This document shows positions 1 to 6,162 of a stretch of 6,800 bases of DNA, one piece after another. The notes below the pieces were generated by a model that worked only from the letters and a program-made list of their open reading frames with translations, made no database searches and was not told the origin of the DNA. Positions within the stretch are counted from its first letter, which is position 1; every line of letters begins with the position of its first letter. A program made the position numbers and the translations under genes. This DNA comes from Phycisphaerae bacterium. Lineage in GTDB: Bacteria > Planctomycetota > Phycisphaerae > Sedimentisphaerales > SG8-4. The DNA is taken from contig JAUVYQ010000133.1 in NCBI GenBank assembly GCA_030603035.1, forward strand, positions 1 through 6,800, written 5' to 3'.

Positions 1-1
1 T

Positions 2-82
2 TTAAGAGAAGGTTCATGGCTTGAAAGTCTATTAAAGGAAATGCCCAACATTGAACCCAGGGAGCCGAGCGAACCGAAATAA
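2..82 (+). CDS. C-terminal end of an upstream protein (partial, 5' end outside window)
   Basis: Frame 2 is open from the window edge to a TAA at 80-82 and encodes 26 residues, beginning LREGSWLESLLKEMP and ending in a charged, proline-rich tail (EPREPSEPK). The other two forward frames have stops at 3-5 and 22-24, so this is the only frame that can carry a gene entering from the left. An amphipathic helix followed by a disordered polar tail is common at the C-terminus of SPFH/HflK/HflC proteins. HflK and HflC are usually encoded side by side, so an HflK/HflC partner of the next gene is a plausible identity. That is inference from position: the fragment is too short to identify by itself. Confidence 0.45.
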   Translation, partial: LREGSWLESLLKEMPNIEPREPSEPK

Positions 83-114
83 TAGCTTTCTCCGAGTCGG
101 GATGTTTAGATAGT

Positions 115-1401
115 ATGACAGACCAAAATCGCGAAAATAACAAGGATTTGCAGCCCCAATCGCCCCGGAACCCTGCCGGCGGTGAGCTTGATGCCGCCGG
201 TAAGGCCCTGTCCGAGGCATTGAGAATCAGCTTTATTATCTTAAAGATAATAATGATTGTCCTGGTCATTGTTTTTTTGGCTTCGGGCTTTAGAACCGTT
301 GGTTCTGATGAGCAGGCGCTTGTTTTGCGATTTGGAAAGATTCGCGGCGTGGGCGAAAAAAGACTCCTCGGACCGGGTTTGCATTGGGTATTCCCATATC
401 CGATAGACGAAATTGTAAAAATCCCCGTAGCCAAAAAGGTCAATATGCCAGTCAACTCATTTTGGTATCCGGAAATGCTCCCCCCAGGCCCGAAACAAAG
501 AATTCGCATATCGGAAGCGCTGGATCCTATAAAGGATGGCTATTGCATTACCCGAAGTGAAAAACAAACTCAATCCATCTCCGCCTCTACCGGCAGCGAC
601 TATAACATTGTTCATTCCAAATGGCTGCTAACCTATAAAATTGACGACCCTGAACGCTTCTTTAGAAACGTTTATGTCGAAGATATAAAACCCGGAGAAA
701 TTTACTTTGATGTTATAACAAAAAGTGTAACACCACTTTTGAAAAGCTTGGTCGGTGACGCGATTGTAACCGCAATGGTTCACTATACCATTGACGAGGC
801 GCTTTTGAGCCAGGATAGAATCTCTGTCCACGTTAGAAAATTATTGCAGGAAAAGCTCAATAAGATAGAAAGTGGCATAGTGGTTGTCTCGGTGCTGCTC
901 ACCCACAGCACTTGGCCTCGCCAGGTCAATGCAGCATTTGAGGCCTCTATTAGTGCAAGTCAGCAGAGCCAGACGGCAATTGGTGAAGCCAGGACCTACG
1001 CTGAAAAAACCCTTAACGAAGCCGCCGGCCCCGTCGCTGAGAAACTTCTTGCGGTTCTTGAGGGTAAATCTACCAGCGAGCAGGAAAGAGAGTTGTTGTG
1101 GGCCCAATTAGCTGGGGCGGCTCAGGAGAAAATTGCTCAGGCGCGTGCCAACCGGACGAAAGTTGTGGAAGCTGCCAGAGCCGATGCCGAATATTTGCAA
1201 AAATTGCTGCCTGAATATCGCAAACGTCCGAAGCTTGTTGTTCAAAAAATCTATCTTGATGCCATAGCGCACATCTTTAACAACGTAGATGAGAAAATAA
1301 TTATTCAGCCTACTAAAGGCACCGGAGGCACCGAATTGTGGTTCTACATAAACAAAGACCCAGAGCTAAAACCAAAATCCAAGAAAGAGCAATCACCATA
1401 G
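115..1401 (+). CDS. hflK-like: HflK-like SPFH/band 7 membrane protein
   Basis: This 428-residue protein has the architecture of HflK. A polar, disordered N-terminus (1-35) is followed by one membrane segment (about 38-57, FIILKIIMIVLVIVFLASGF) and an SPFH domain (about 59-290). Landmarks include LVLRFGKI (69-76), GPGLHWVFPYPIDE (86-99), a TGSDYNIV segment (159-166), and the family-typical PxxVxxAF segment (268-275). A long charged helix, probably coiled coil (about 276-370), carries the HflK-like LLPEYRKRPK and IYLDAIAHIF motifs near the end. In E. coli, HflK and HflC form a large periplasm-facing cage around the FtsH protease and modulate membrane-protein turnover; a similar role is inferred here. 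ATG 115 is the first start in frame after upstream stops; its Shine-Dalgarno is weak (CGGGA at 98-102, 12 nt away). HflC or another SPFH paralogue is the main alternative. The next gene starts 10 nt downstream, suggesting co-transcription. Confidence 0.88.
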   Translation: MTDQNRENNKDLQPQSPRNPAGGELDAAGKALSEALRISFIILKIIMIVLVIVFLASGFRTVGSDEQALVLRFGKIRGVGEKRLLGPGLHWVFPYPIDEIVKIPVAKKVNMPVNSFWYPEMLPPGPKQRIRISEALDPIKDGYCITRSEKQTQSISASTGSDYNIVHSKWLLTYKIDDPERFFRNVYVEDIKPGEIYFDVITKSVTPLLKSLVGDAIVTAMVHYTIDEALLSQDRISVHVRKLLQEKLNKIESGIVVVSVLLTHSTWPRQVNAAFEASISASQQSQTAIGEARTYAEKTLNEAAGPVAEKLLAVLEGKSTSEQERELLWAQLAGAAQEKIAQARANRTKVVEAARADAEYLQKLLPEYRKRPKLVVQKIYLDAIAHIFNNVDEKIIIQPTKGTGGTELWFYINKDPELKPKSKKEQSP

Positions 1402-1411
1402 GATACGAAAT
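1400..1411 (+). promoter_or_regulatory. Ribosome binding leader of the P-type ATPase
   Basis: The 12 nt before ATG 1412 read AGGATACGAAAT. AGGA (1400-1403) is a reasonable Shine-Dalgarno core 8 nt from the start and overlaps the TAG stop of the SPFH gene, so translation of the two genes may be coupled. The same 12-nt layout (purine-rich core, YACGAA, two bases, ATG) recurs before the genes at 3416 and 6163. Confidence 0.6.
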
Positions 1412-1424
1412 ATGGCTCACGAGC
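1404..1424 (+). repeat. Short 7-bp periodic tract at the P-type ATPase start (3 units)
   Basis: Three heptads, TACGAAA, TATGGCT and CACGAGC, span the intergenic gap and the first codons of the P-type ATPase. They match the YACGARN-type units of the longer tracts at 3366-3428 and 6120-6168 and share their register, with G at unit position 4. With only three units this could be chance on its own; the support comes from identity with the longer tracts. The protein start Met-Ala-His-Glu-His is read from this repeat. Confidence 0.5.
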
Positions 1425-3346
1425 ACTTACATTTTAAGGAAGACGTTACCGCTGAATACACTCACGGCAAGCAGGTCCGCGTAAGTATGGCTGTGCTGGG
1501 GACATTGGCTGGTGGAGTGCTGCTGATAAACAGTGGTATCGTCAGGCTCATTTACGGCAGCGGTAGTTTCAAGACCGAGCTCCTGGCAATGGCCGGCGCA
1601 ATATTGCTCGGCGCCCCTATTATCCTGCACGCAGTAAAGAGTCTTATAAAAAGACAGACTCGTATGGATGAACTGGTGGCCCTGGCAATAATCGCCGCCT
1701 TTGCAACCCAAAACTATGTTACCGCGGGTGTCGTGGCATTTTTTATGCTTTTGAGTGAGCTTATTGAAACCCGCACCGCCCTCGGCGCTCGTGCCTCAAT
1801 CGAATCGCTCATAAAGCTGACGCCTACAAAGGCAAATCTCCTCGACAGTGACGCTGGTGAAAAAGAGGTGAAAGTCAGTAGCTTGAAGCCCGGCGATTGC
1901 ATCCGTGTCCGCCCGGGTGATAACATAGCAGCCGACGGCGAGGTTATAAAAGGGCTTAGCTCCGTCAATGAAGCCACGATAACAGGCGAATCTTTGCCCG
2001 TCGATAAAGTGCCGGGAATGCAGGTCTTCGCCGGCACAAACAACCTTACCGGCGTCTTGGATATCACCGTAACCAAAGCCGGCAAGGATACAACTCTCGG
2101 CAAAGTCCAGTCCTTGATTATACAGGCTGAACAGACAAAGATACCGATTATGCGGATAATCGACCGTTATGTTAAGTGGTACACGCCCACGATTTTGATG
2201 ATTGCCGCGATAGTTTTGTTTTTTACCGCCGATATCGACAGGGCGATTACGATACTTGTTGTTTCGTGTCCCTGCGCCTTGATTCTCGCGACTCCCACGG
2301 CGATGGTTGCGGCGATTTCCGCCTCTGCCCGCCTCGGTATCTTGATAAAAAATGTAGCCGACCTTGAGATTGCCGGCAAGATGACGGCAATGGTCTTTGA
2401 CAAGACCGGGACGGTAACGACCGGTCGGCTGTATGTGACCAAACTGACCCCGGCTGAAAATGTTGAACCCGCTGAATTATTAACCGTCGCTGCTTCTGCC
2501 GAGCAGATGAGCAAACACCCCGCCGCAAGAGCCATTCGGGAGGTCGCCAAAGAGGCAAATCTGTCTTTGTCCGCTGCAGATAATTTTCAGGAAACTCCCG
2601 GCAAAGGCGTAACTGCTCTGGTCGATTCCGCAGCAATTATTGTCGGCAGAGACACCTTCCTGAAGGAAAACAATGTGGATATGGGCGATATTTCTGCACC
2701 GGACCTTCACGAGGAGCAGGGTTTCAGCACCCTTTATGTAGCAAAGGATTCAAAGTGCATCGGCTGGATCGGTTTGCAGGACAAAACCAGACCCGAAGCC
2801 CAACAAGCCGTCAAGGAGCTGTTCGATATCGGTATAAAAAGAGTAACTATGCTGACCGGAGACAGGGACGAGGTCGCCAGCAGGGTTGCTGCCGAGCTGG
2901 GCTGTACCGATTTCAAGGCACATTGTTTGCCTCAGGACAAACTGTCGATTGTCGAGCAAATAAAAAAAGACGGTCACACCGTCGTCGTTGTCGGAGATGG
3001 TATAAACGATGCACCTGCTCTGGCGGCCGGCGACCTTGGAATTGCTATGGGTGCCGCCGGCAGCGATGTGGCCATAAACTCCGCCTCCATTGCCCTGATG
3101 AGTGATGACTTAAAGCGGCTTCCCTTCCTCGTGCGACTTTCACGAAAAACGAGAGGAGTTATAAATCAAAATCTCGGCTTTGGGATAATGTTTATCATTC
3201 TTGGTGTTGCGGCAGGAGCGGTAGGGTGGCTGCCGGTGGTTTACGCCGCCGTTCTGCATTTTGCCGGCTCACTGATTGTCGTTTTTAACAGTGCTCGACT
3301 TGTCCGCTACGGCGAGGAGCTTGGCCACGAAAAAATTGATTATTGA
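1412..3346 (+). CDS. Heavy-metal-translocating P1B-type ATPase (CPC type, no HMA domain)
   Basis: This 644-residue inner-membrane pump couples ATP hydrolysis to metal-ion export. All P-type landmarks are present: TGES (191-194, actuator domain), CPC in the sixth membrane helix (286-288), the phosphorylation site DKTGT (330-334), the P1B-specific HP dipeptide (369-370), TGD (482-484) and GDGINDAP (528-535). Eight membrane helices are apparent (about 23-47, 53-75, 85-102, 104-120, 255-273, 277-298, 583-604, 607-627). There is no N-terminal CxxC HMA metal-binding domain; the N-terminus instead has alternating histidines (H3, H5, H7). The last helix has H616-F-A-G-S620, which fits neither the MxxS of Cu+ pumps nor the DxG of Zn/Cd pumps, so I do not name the metal. 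The start is supported by AGGA 8 nt upstream. The TGA stop lies inside a 7-bp repeat tract. The HflK-like gene is 10 nt upstream. Confidence 0.93.
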   Translation: MAHEHLHFKEDVTAEYTHGKQVRVSMAVLGTLAGGVLLINSGIVRLIYGSGSFKTELLAMAGAILLGAPIILHAVKSLIKRQTRMDELVALAIIAAFATQNYVTAGVVAFFMLLSELIETRTALGARASIESLIKLTPTKANLLDSDAGEKEVKVSSLKPGDCIRVRPGDNIAADGEVIKGLSSVNEATITGESLPVDKVPGMQVFAGTNNLTGVLDITVTKAGKDTTLGKVQSLIIQAEQTKIPIMRIIDRYVKWYTPTILMIAAIVLFFTADIDRAITILVVSCPCALILATPTAMVAAISASARLGILIKNVADLEIAGKMTAMVFDKTGTVTTGRLYVTKLTPAENVEPAELLTVAASAEQMSKHPAARAIREVAKEANLSLSAADNFQETPGKGVTALVDSAAIIVGRDTFLKENNVDMGDISAPDLHEEQGFSTLYVAKDSKCIGWIGLQDKTRPEAQQAVKELFDIGIKRVTMLTGDRDEVASRVAAELGCTDFKAHCLPQDKLSIVEQIKKDGHTVVVVGDGINDAPALAAGDLGIAMGAAGSDVAINSASIALMSDDLKRLPFLVRLSRKTRGVINQNLGFGIMFIILGVAAGAVGWLPVVYAAVLHFAGSLIVVFNSARLVRYGEELGHEKIDY

Positions 3347-3428
3347 TTACTGATTATTGATTATTTACGAGATATGCAATACGAACCGCGAGCCACGAAT
3401 CACGAGACACGAAATATGGAATACGCAG
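3338..3428 (+). repeat. Degenerate 7-bp tandem repeat tract, 13 units, P-type ATPase / ABC ATPase junction
   Basis: Thirteen consecutive heptads fill the whole junction. The first four are GATTATT-like (3338-3365) and the next nine are YACGARN-like (3366-3428; for example TACGAGA, CACGAAT, CACGAAA). Unit position 2 is A in 12 of 13 units, and position 4 is G in all nine of the second type. The tract starts inside the last codons of the P-type ATPase (its TGA is 3344-3346) and ends inside the first codons of the ABC ATPase (ATG 3416). A 7-bp period cannot be a coding period, so this is a tandem array rather than biased protein sequence. It resembles cyanobacterial STRR heptanucleotide repeats in style; homology is not shown. 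Confidence 0.85.
3404..3415 (+). promoter_or_regulatory. Leader that decides the ABC ATPase start
   Basis: GAGACACGAAAT directly precedes ATG 3416. Its GAGA core is 8 nt from the start, the same layout as at 1400-1411 and 6151-6162. The in-frame ATG at 3374 lies exactly six heptads upstream; using it would add 14 residues encoded wholly by repeat units. I therefore place the start at 3416, where the family-typical N-terminus begins. Confidence 0.55.
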
Positions 3429-4666
3429 TTGAAACTTTTTCTTTGACCAAAGTTTTTTCCGACTGGTGGGGTCGGGACAAGGTCTATGCCGTCGATGACC
3501 TGAATTTACGGATTCGCTACAATGAAGTTTTCGGCCTTTTAGGTCCCAATGGCTCAGGAAAAACAACAGCCCTCAAAATGCTGCTCGGCTTACTTTATCC
3601 GACAAAGGGAAGGGCTTTATGTCTTGGCGGCAGCGGCGCCGACCCTAAAATCAGCGCTCGGATAGGATTTCTGCCGGAAGAGTCCTATCTTTACAGATAT
3701 TTGAACGCACGCGAAACCCTGGATTTCTACGGCAGACTATTTGGCCTGCCTGCCAGGGTGCGGAAGATGCGTATCGAAGCCCTCCTCGATATGGTCGGCC
3801 TGAAGGCCGTCGCAAACAGACCTGTTGGAACGTTTTCAAAAGGTATGGCACGCAGAATCGGCCTGGCTCAGGCGCTCATAAACGACCCCGACTTACTTAT
3901 ATTGGATGAGCCCACAACCGGACTTGACCCTATCGGAACCAGGCAGATAAAGGATTTAGTCCTGGAGCTTAAAAAACGAGGCAAGACAGTTTTGCTTTGC
4001 AGTCATTTGCTCGCCGACGTTGAAGACGTATGCGATAGAATTGCAATCCTCTACGGCGGCAAAATCCAGGCCGAAGGACAGGTTAAAGACCTCCTCCTGC
4101 AGACAAATAAAAAGCAAATCACTACCGGCGACATAAGCGATACCGCTGTTAAAAAGATAAAGCAGTTGATTCAAGACGAAAAGGCTGACTGCGTCGTAAC
4201 TTCTCCAATGGATAAGCTCGAAACGTTCTTCATTAAAACCGTTATGACTGCCCAGCAGCAGACCCAGCCCACAAGTGGCGCAGTCAGTACCACACAAATC
4301 GGCGGTTTTCTCGCATCTGAAACCACTGTGGAAAATATACTCGATAAGCTTGTCTCTGCACCGGCATCGCAAGAAACTCCCCCCCAACCTCCAACAACAG
4401 AGCAAGTCGTCCCCGTTGAAACTTCTGAACCCAAACCCGATGAACAGTTGCTGAGCAAACTAACTGAGCCGACTAAACCAGTTCCGCCAGAACCCGTCGT
4501 TGGAAATGGAAAAGTTAAAACAGAGCCGGTTGAACCTAAAACCCCGAGGCCCGAGCAAAGCAAAAAAAGCATCCTGGACCAGCTCACAGACCCCGTTAGA
4601 GACCCGAAAGGAACAGGCTCTAACGGGACAGACCGCTCAACGCACAAAAAAGAGGATAGTGAATAG
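3416..4666 (+). CDS. ABC-2 type transporter ATP-binding protein with long proline-rich C-terminal tail
   Basis: From ATG 3416 the protein has 416 residues. Residues 5-230 are a complete ABC nucleotide-binding domain: Walker A GPNGSGKTT (43-51), a Q-loop position with GFLPEE (84-89; Glu where Gln is usual, a variant common in ABC-2/DrrA-like ATPases), signature FSKGM (140-144), Walker B LLILDEP (160-166), D-loop GLDP (169-172) and switch His197. It should power the permease encoded next. The family is usually near 230-320 residues; here about 135 extra residues (from about 280) form a low-complexity tail rich in Pro, Thr, Glu and Lys. The tail carries three similar short motifs: ILDKLVSAP (308-316), LLSKLTEP (345-352) and ILDQLTDP (386-393). 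The stop codon falls in a 7-bp repeat tract, and a perfect inverted repeat lies at 4592-4627. An in-frame ATG at 3374 would give 430 residues, but the extra part is repeat sequence. The transported substrate cannot be read from the sequence. Confidence 0.9.
   Translation: MEYAVETFSLTKVFSDWWGRDKVYAVDDLNLRIRYNEVFGLLGPNGSGKTTALKMLLGLLYPTKGRALCLGGSGADPKISARIGFLPEESYLYRYLNARETLDFYGRLFGLPARVRKMRIEALLDMVGLKAVANRPVGTFSKGMARRIGLAQALINDPDLLILDEPTTGLDPIGTRQIKDLVLELKKRGKTVLLCSHLLADVEDVCDRIAILYGGKIQAEGQVKDLLLQTNKKQITTGDISDTAVKKIKQLIQDEKADCVVTSPMDKLETFFIKTVMTAQQQTQPTSGAVSTTQIGGFLASETTVENILDKLVSAPASQETPPQPPTTEQVVPVETSEPKPDEQLLSKLTEPTKPVPPEPVVGNGKVKTEPVEPKTPRPEQSKKSILDQLTDPVRDPKGTGSNGTDRSTHKKEDSE
4592..4627 (+). 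other. Perfect 10-bp inverted repeat inside the 3' end of the ABC ATPase gene
   Basis: The arm CCCGTTAGAG (4592-4601) is the exact reverse complement of CTCTAACGGG (4618-4627), separated by 16 nt. It lies in the region encoding the disordered tail, about 40 nt before the stop, where amino-acid constraint is low. No T-run follows, so it does not look like a Rho-independent terminator. In RNA it would form a stable hairpin between the ATPase and permease cistrons and might affect mRNA decay or their relative expression (inference). Confidence 0.6.
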
Positions 4667-4752
4667 CGAGTAGTATTTAGTCAATAGTAAATGACCAATG
4701 ACCAATTCCAGATGACCAGTTGTCAATTGTCAATCGAAAATCGGAAATTGAA
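4655..4752 (+). repeat. Degenerate 7-bp tandem repeat tract, 14 units, ABC ATPase / permease junction
   Basis: Fourteen in-register heptads run from the last codons of the ABC ATPase (TAG stop at 4664-4666) to 2 nt before the permease ATG at 4755. Units include AATAGTA, AATGACC (twice), GATGACC, AGTTGTC, AATTGTC, AATCGAA and AATTGAA. Position 3 is T in 14 of 14 units and position 1 is A in 11 of 14. The consensus differs from the YACGARN type in the other gaps, but the period and the gene-to-gene extent are the same. AATGACC and AATTGTC units resemble heptanucleotide STRR repeats of cyanobacterial intergenic regions. Confidence 0.82.
4743..4746 (+). promoter_or_regulatory. Probable ribosome binding site of the ABC permease
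   Basis: GGAA lies 8 nt before ATG 4755, at the end of the repeat tract. Its core is weak, but the spacing is right. An earlier in-frame ATG at 4698 meets TGA after five codons, so 4755 is the first usable start in this frame. Confidence 0.45.
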
Positions 4753-4754
4753 AA

Positions 4755-6119
4755 ATGCGTAGTATCTGGGCTGTCGCCACCAATACTATAAAGCAGGCCT
4801 TGCGGATGAAAATTGCCGCTGTTTTTGTAGTTCTGCTGATTGTTCTGCTCCCCGTGATGGGTGTTTCGATGACAGGCGACGGCACTTTGAAGGGCAGGCT
4901 CCAGACCTTTGTAAGCTACGGCCTTTCGCTCACCAGCTTTTTGCTCTGTTTGCTCACGATAGTCGTCTCAATCTATTCGCTGACAAGCGACATAAAGCAA
5001 AGGCAAATATACACTGTTATTACCAAGCCCATTCGCCGTTTTCAGCTTATTTTCGGCAAACTGCTCGGCGTAGTATTATTGGATGTGGCTCTGCTTGTTC
5101 TTTTTTCAGCTATAATATACGGAATTACTGTTTATATACCGAAATATTTCGATGCGAACGAAGCCGACCTTATCCAGCTCGACAATGAATTTTATACCGC
5201 TCGGGATGGTCTGATTCCCGCCGAAGTCGATGTCACCCGGGAGGTCCTTGAGGCCTACGAGAAACTCAAAAAGAGCGGCCGACTGCCCGAAGATGTCCCA
5301 CGCGAGAAAATAATCGCCAGACTTACTGAAGACCAGAAAAGATGGAAAAGGGCCGCCGTGCCCGGTCAGCAATTGATTTGGGAGTTTCAGAACGTTAAAC
5401 CTCTCAACCCGAACCAGAGTTTGTTTATAAGGTTCAAATACGATGTTTCTGTAAATCCGCCCGATTTGAATGTTTATGGGATATGGACCGTAGGGGACTA
5501 TCGACAGATCAAGTACGGCACCAAAATCGAAACTCCAATTCGCGATTTCAACCGCAAGGATGTAATCCGAACTTTTCACGAAATAGAAGTTCCTGCCAAT
5601 GTAGTCGCCGAAGACGGCTATCTGGCCGTCGGCTTCCGGAATGTCCCCCTCAATAATACCGTAGTAATCTTTCCACCTGAGGACGGATTGGAAGTCCTTT
5701 ACCAGGCCGATACCTTCACCGGCAATTTTCTAAGGGCCGCTCTTTTAATCTTATTTCGTTTGATTTTCCTCGCTTGTTTAGGCATATTGGCCGCGACTTT
5801 CCTCTCCTTCCCTGTGGCCATATTGCTTTGTCTTGTCATCTTCTTTACCGCAACTATTAGCGGCTTCTGTTTGGAATCCTTCGACTCTCTCGGCGAGAAC
5901 TTAAGTTGGGTCTATTCTTACACTATTAGGCCGGTCATTTTGCTCCTGCCGCAGTTTGATAAATTTAACCCTGCAAAGTTCCTCGTCCCTGCGCGATTAT
6001 TGAGCTGGTCTTTATTGGCCAGGGTTGCCGGCCTTATGATTTGTATCAAAGCCCTTTTATTGTTGCTTCTTGCCCTGCTGATTTTCAGCTTCAGAGAAAT
6101 TGCAAAAATTATAATCTAA
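4755..6119 (+). CDS. ABC-2 type transporter permease with large extracytoplasmic insertion
   Basis: This 454-residue membrane protein follows the ABC ATPase and is its probable partner. Three N-terminal membrane helices (about 19-37, 53-75, 103-128) are followed by a soluble segment (about 129-325), then three or four C-terminal helices (about 326-349, 351-371, 415-446). The segment SLTSDIKQRQIYTVITKPIRRFQLIFGK (75-102) is typical of ABC-2 permeases and is where coupling to the ATPase is expected. The roughly 195-residue insert starts charged and helical (about 155-200) and continues with alternating beta-type sequence (about 205-320). With the first three helices crossing the membrane it should lie outside the cytoplasm, and it has the look of a beta-sandwich, though I see no named domain. 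ABC-2 permeases export drugs, polysaccharides or lipids, or act in envelope processes; the substrate here is unknown. TAA ends the gene at 6119, 43 nt before the next gene. Confidence 0.85.
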   Translation: MRSIWAVATNTIKQALRMKIAAVFVVLLIVLLPVMGVSMTGDGTLKGRLQTFVSYGLSLTSFLLCLLTIVVSIYSLTSDIKQRQIYTVITKPIRRFQLIFGKLLGVVLLDVALLVLFSAIIYGITVYIPKYFDANEADLIQLDNEFYTARDGLIPAEVDVTREVLEAYEKLKKSGRLPEDVPREKIIARLTEDQKRWKRAAVPGQQLIWEFQNVKPLNPNQSLFIRFKYDVSVNPPDLNVYGIWTVGDYRQIKYGTKIETPIRDFNRKDVIRTFHEIEVPANVVAEDGYLAVGFRNVPLNNTVVIFPPEDGLEVLYQADTFTGNFLRAALLILFRLIFLACLGILAATFLSFPVAILLCLVIFFTATISGFCLESFDSLGENLSWVYSYTIRPVILLLPQFDKFNPAKFLVPARLLSWSLLARVAGLMICIKALLLLLLALLIFSFREIAKIII

Positions 6120-6121
6120 GG

Positions 6122-6151
6122 CGTGAAGCGAAATACGAGATACGCTTCACG
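6122..6151 (+). other. Perfect 9-bp inverted repeat within the heptad tract
   Basis: CGTGAAGCG (6122-6130) and CGCTTCACG (6143-6151) are exact reverse complements with a 12-nt loop. The arms start 21 nt apart, exactly three repeat units. No T-run follows, so termination is unlikely. The right arm ends at the first base of the GAGA leader of the next gene, so a folded RNA could affect ribosome access there (inference). Confidence 0.55.
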
Positions 6152-6162
6152 AGATACGAACG
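6151..6162 (+). promoter_or_regulatory. Leader of the membrane-anchored protein gene
   Basis: GAGATACGAACG precedes ATG 6163. The GAGA core is 8 nt from the start, the same arrangement as at 1400-1411 and 3404-3415. It is a weak Shine-Dalgarno, supported mainly by this recurrence. Confidence 0.45.

Noticed and set aside
62..82. Possible heptads (GAGCCGA, GCGAACC, GAAATAA) before the SPFH gene
   Set aside because: Only three units, with no invariant position; cannot be told from chance.
3336..3364. Promoter-like TTGATT (3336-3341) and GATTAT (3359-3364), 17 nt apart, before the ABC ATPase
   Set aside because: Each box matches the sigma-70 consensus at only four of six positions, and both arise automatically from GATTATT repeats. 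Not enough to call a promoter.
4171..4647. Long open frame on the minus strand opposite the ABC ATPase tail (158 codons)
   Set aside because: It is the antisense of a Pro/Thr/Glu-rich coding region; its Ser/Gly/Val-rich composition is the expected shadow, and no ribosome site was seen.
4720..4749. TTGTCA -35-like box in the 4655-4752 tract
   Set aside because: It recurs every 7 nt because of the repeat, and no acceptable -10 box follows at 16-18 nt.
6122..6162. Intrinsic terminator after the permease
   Set aside because: The stem is good but is followed by AGATACGAACG rather than a T-run, and the next gene starts 12 nt later.
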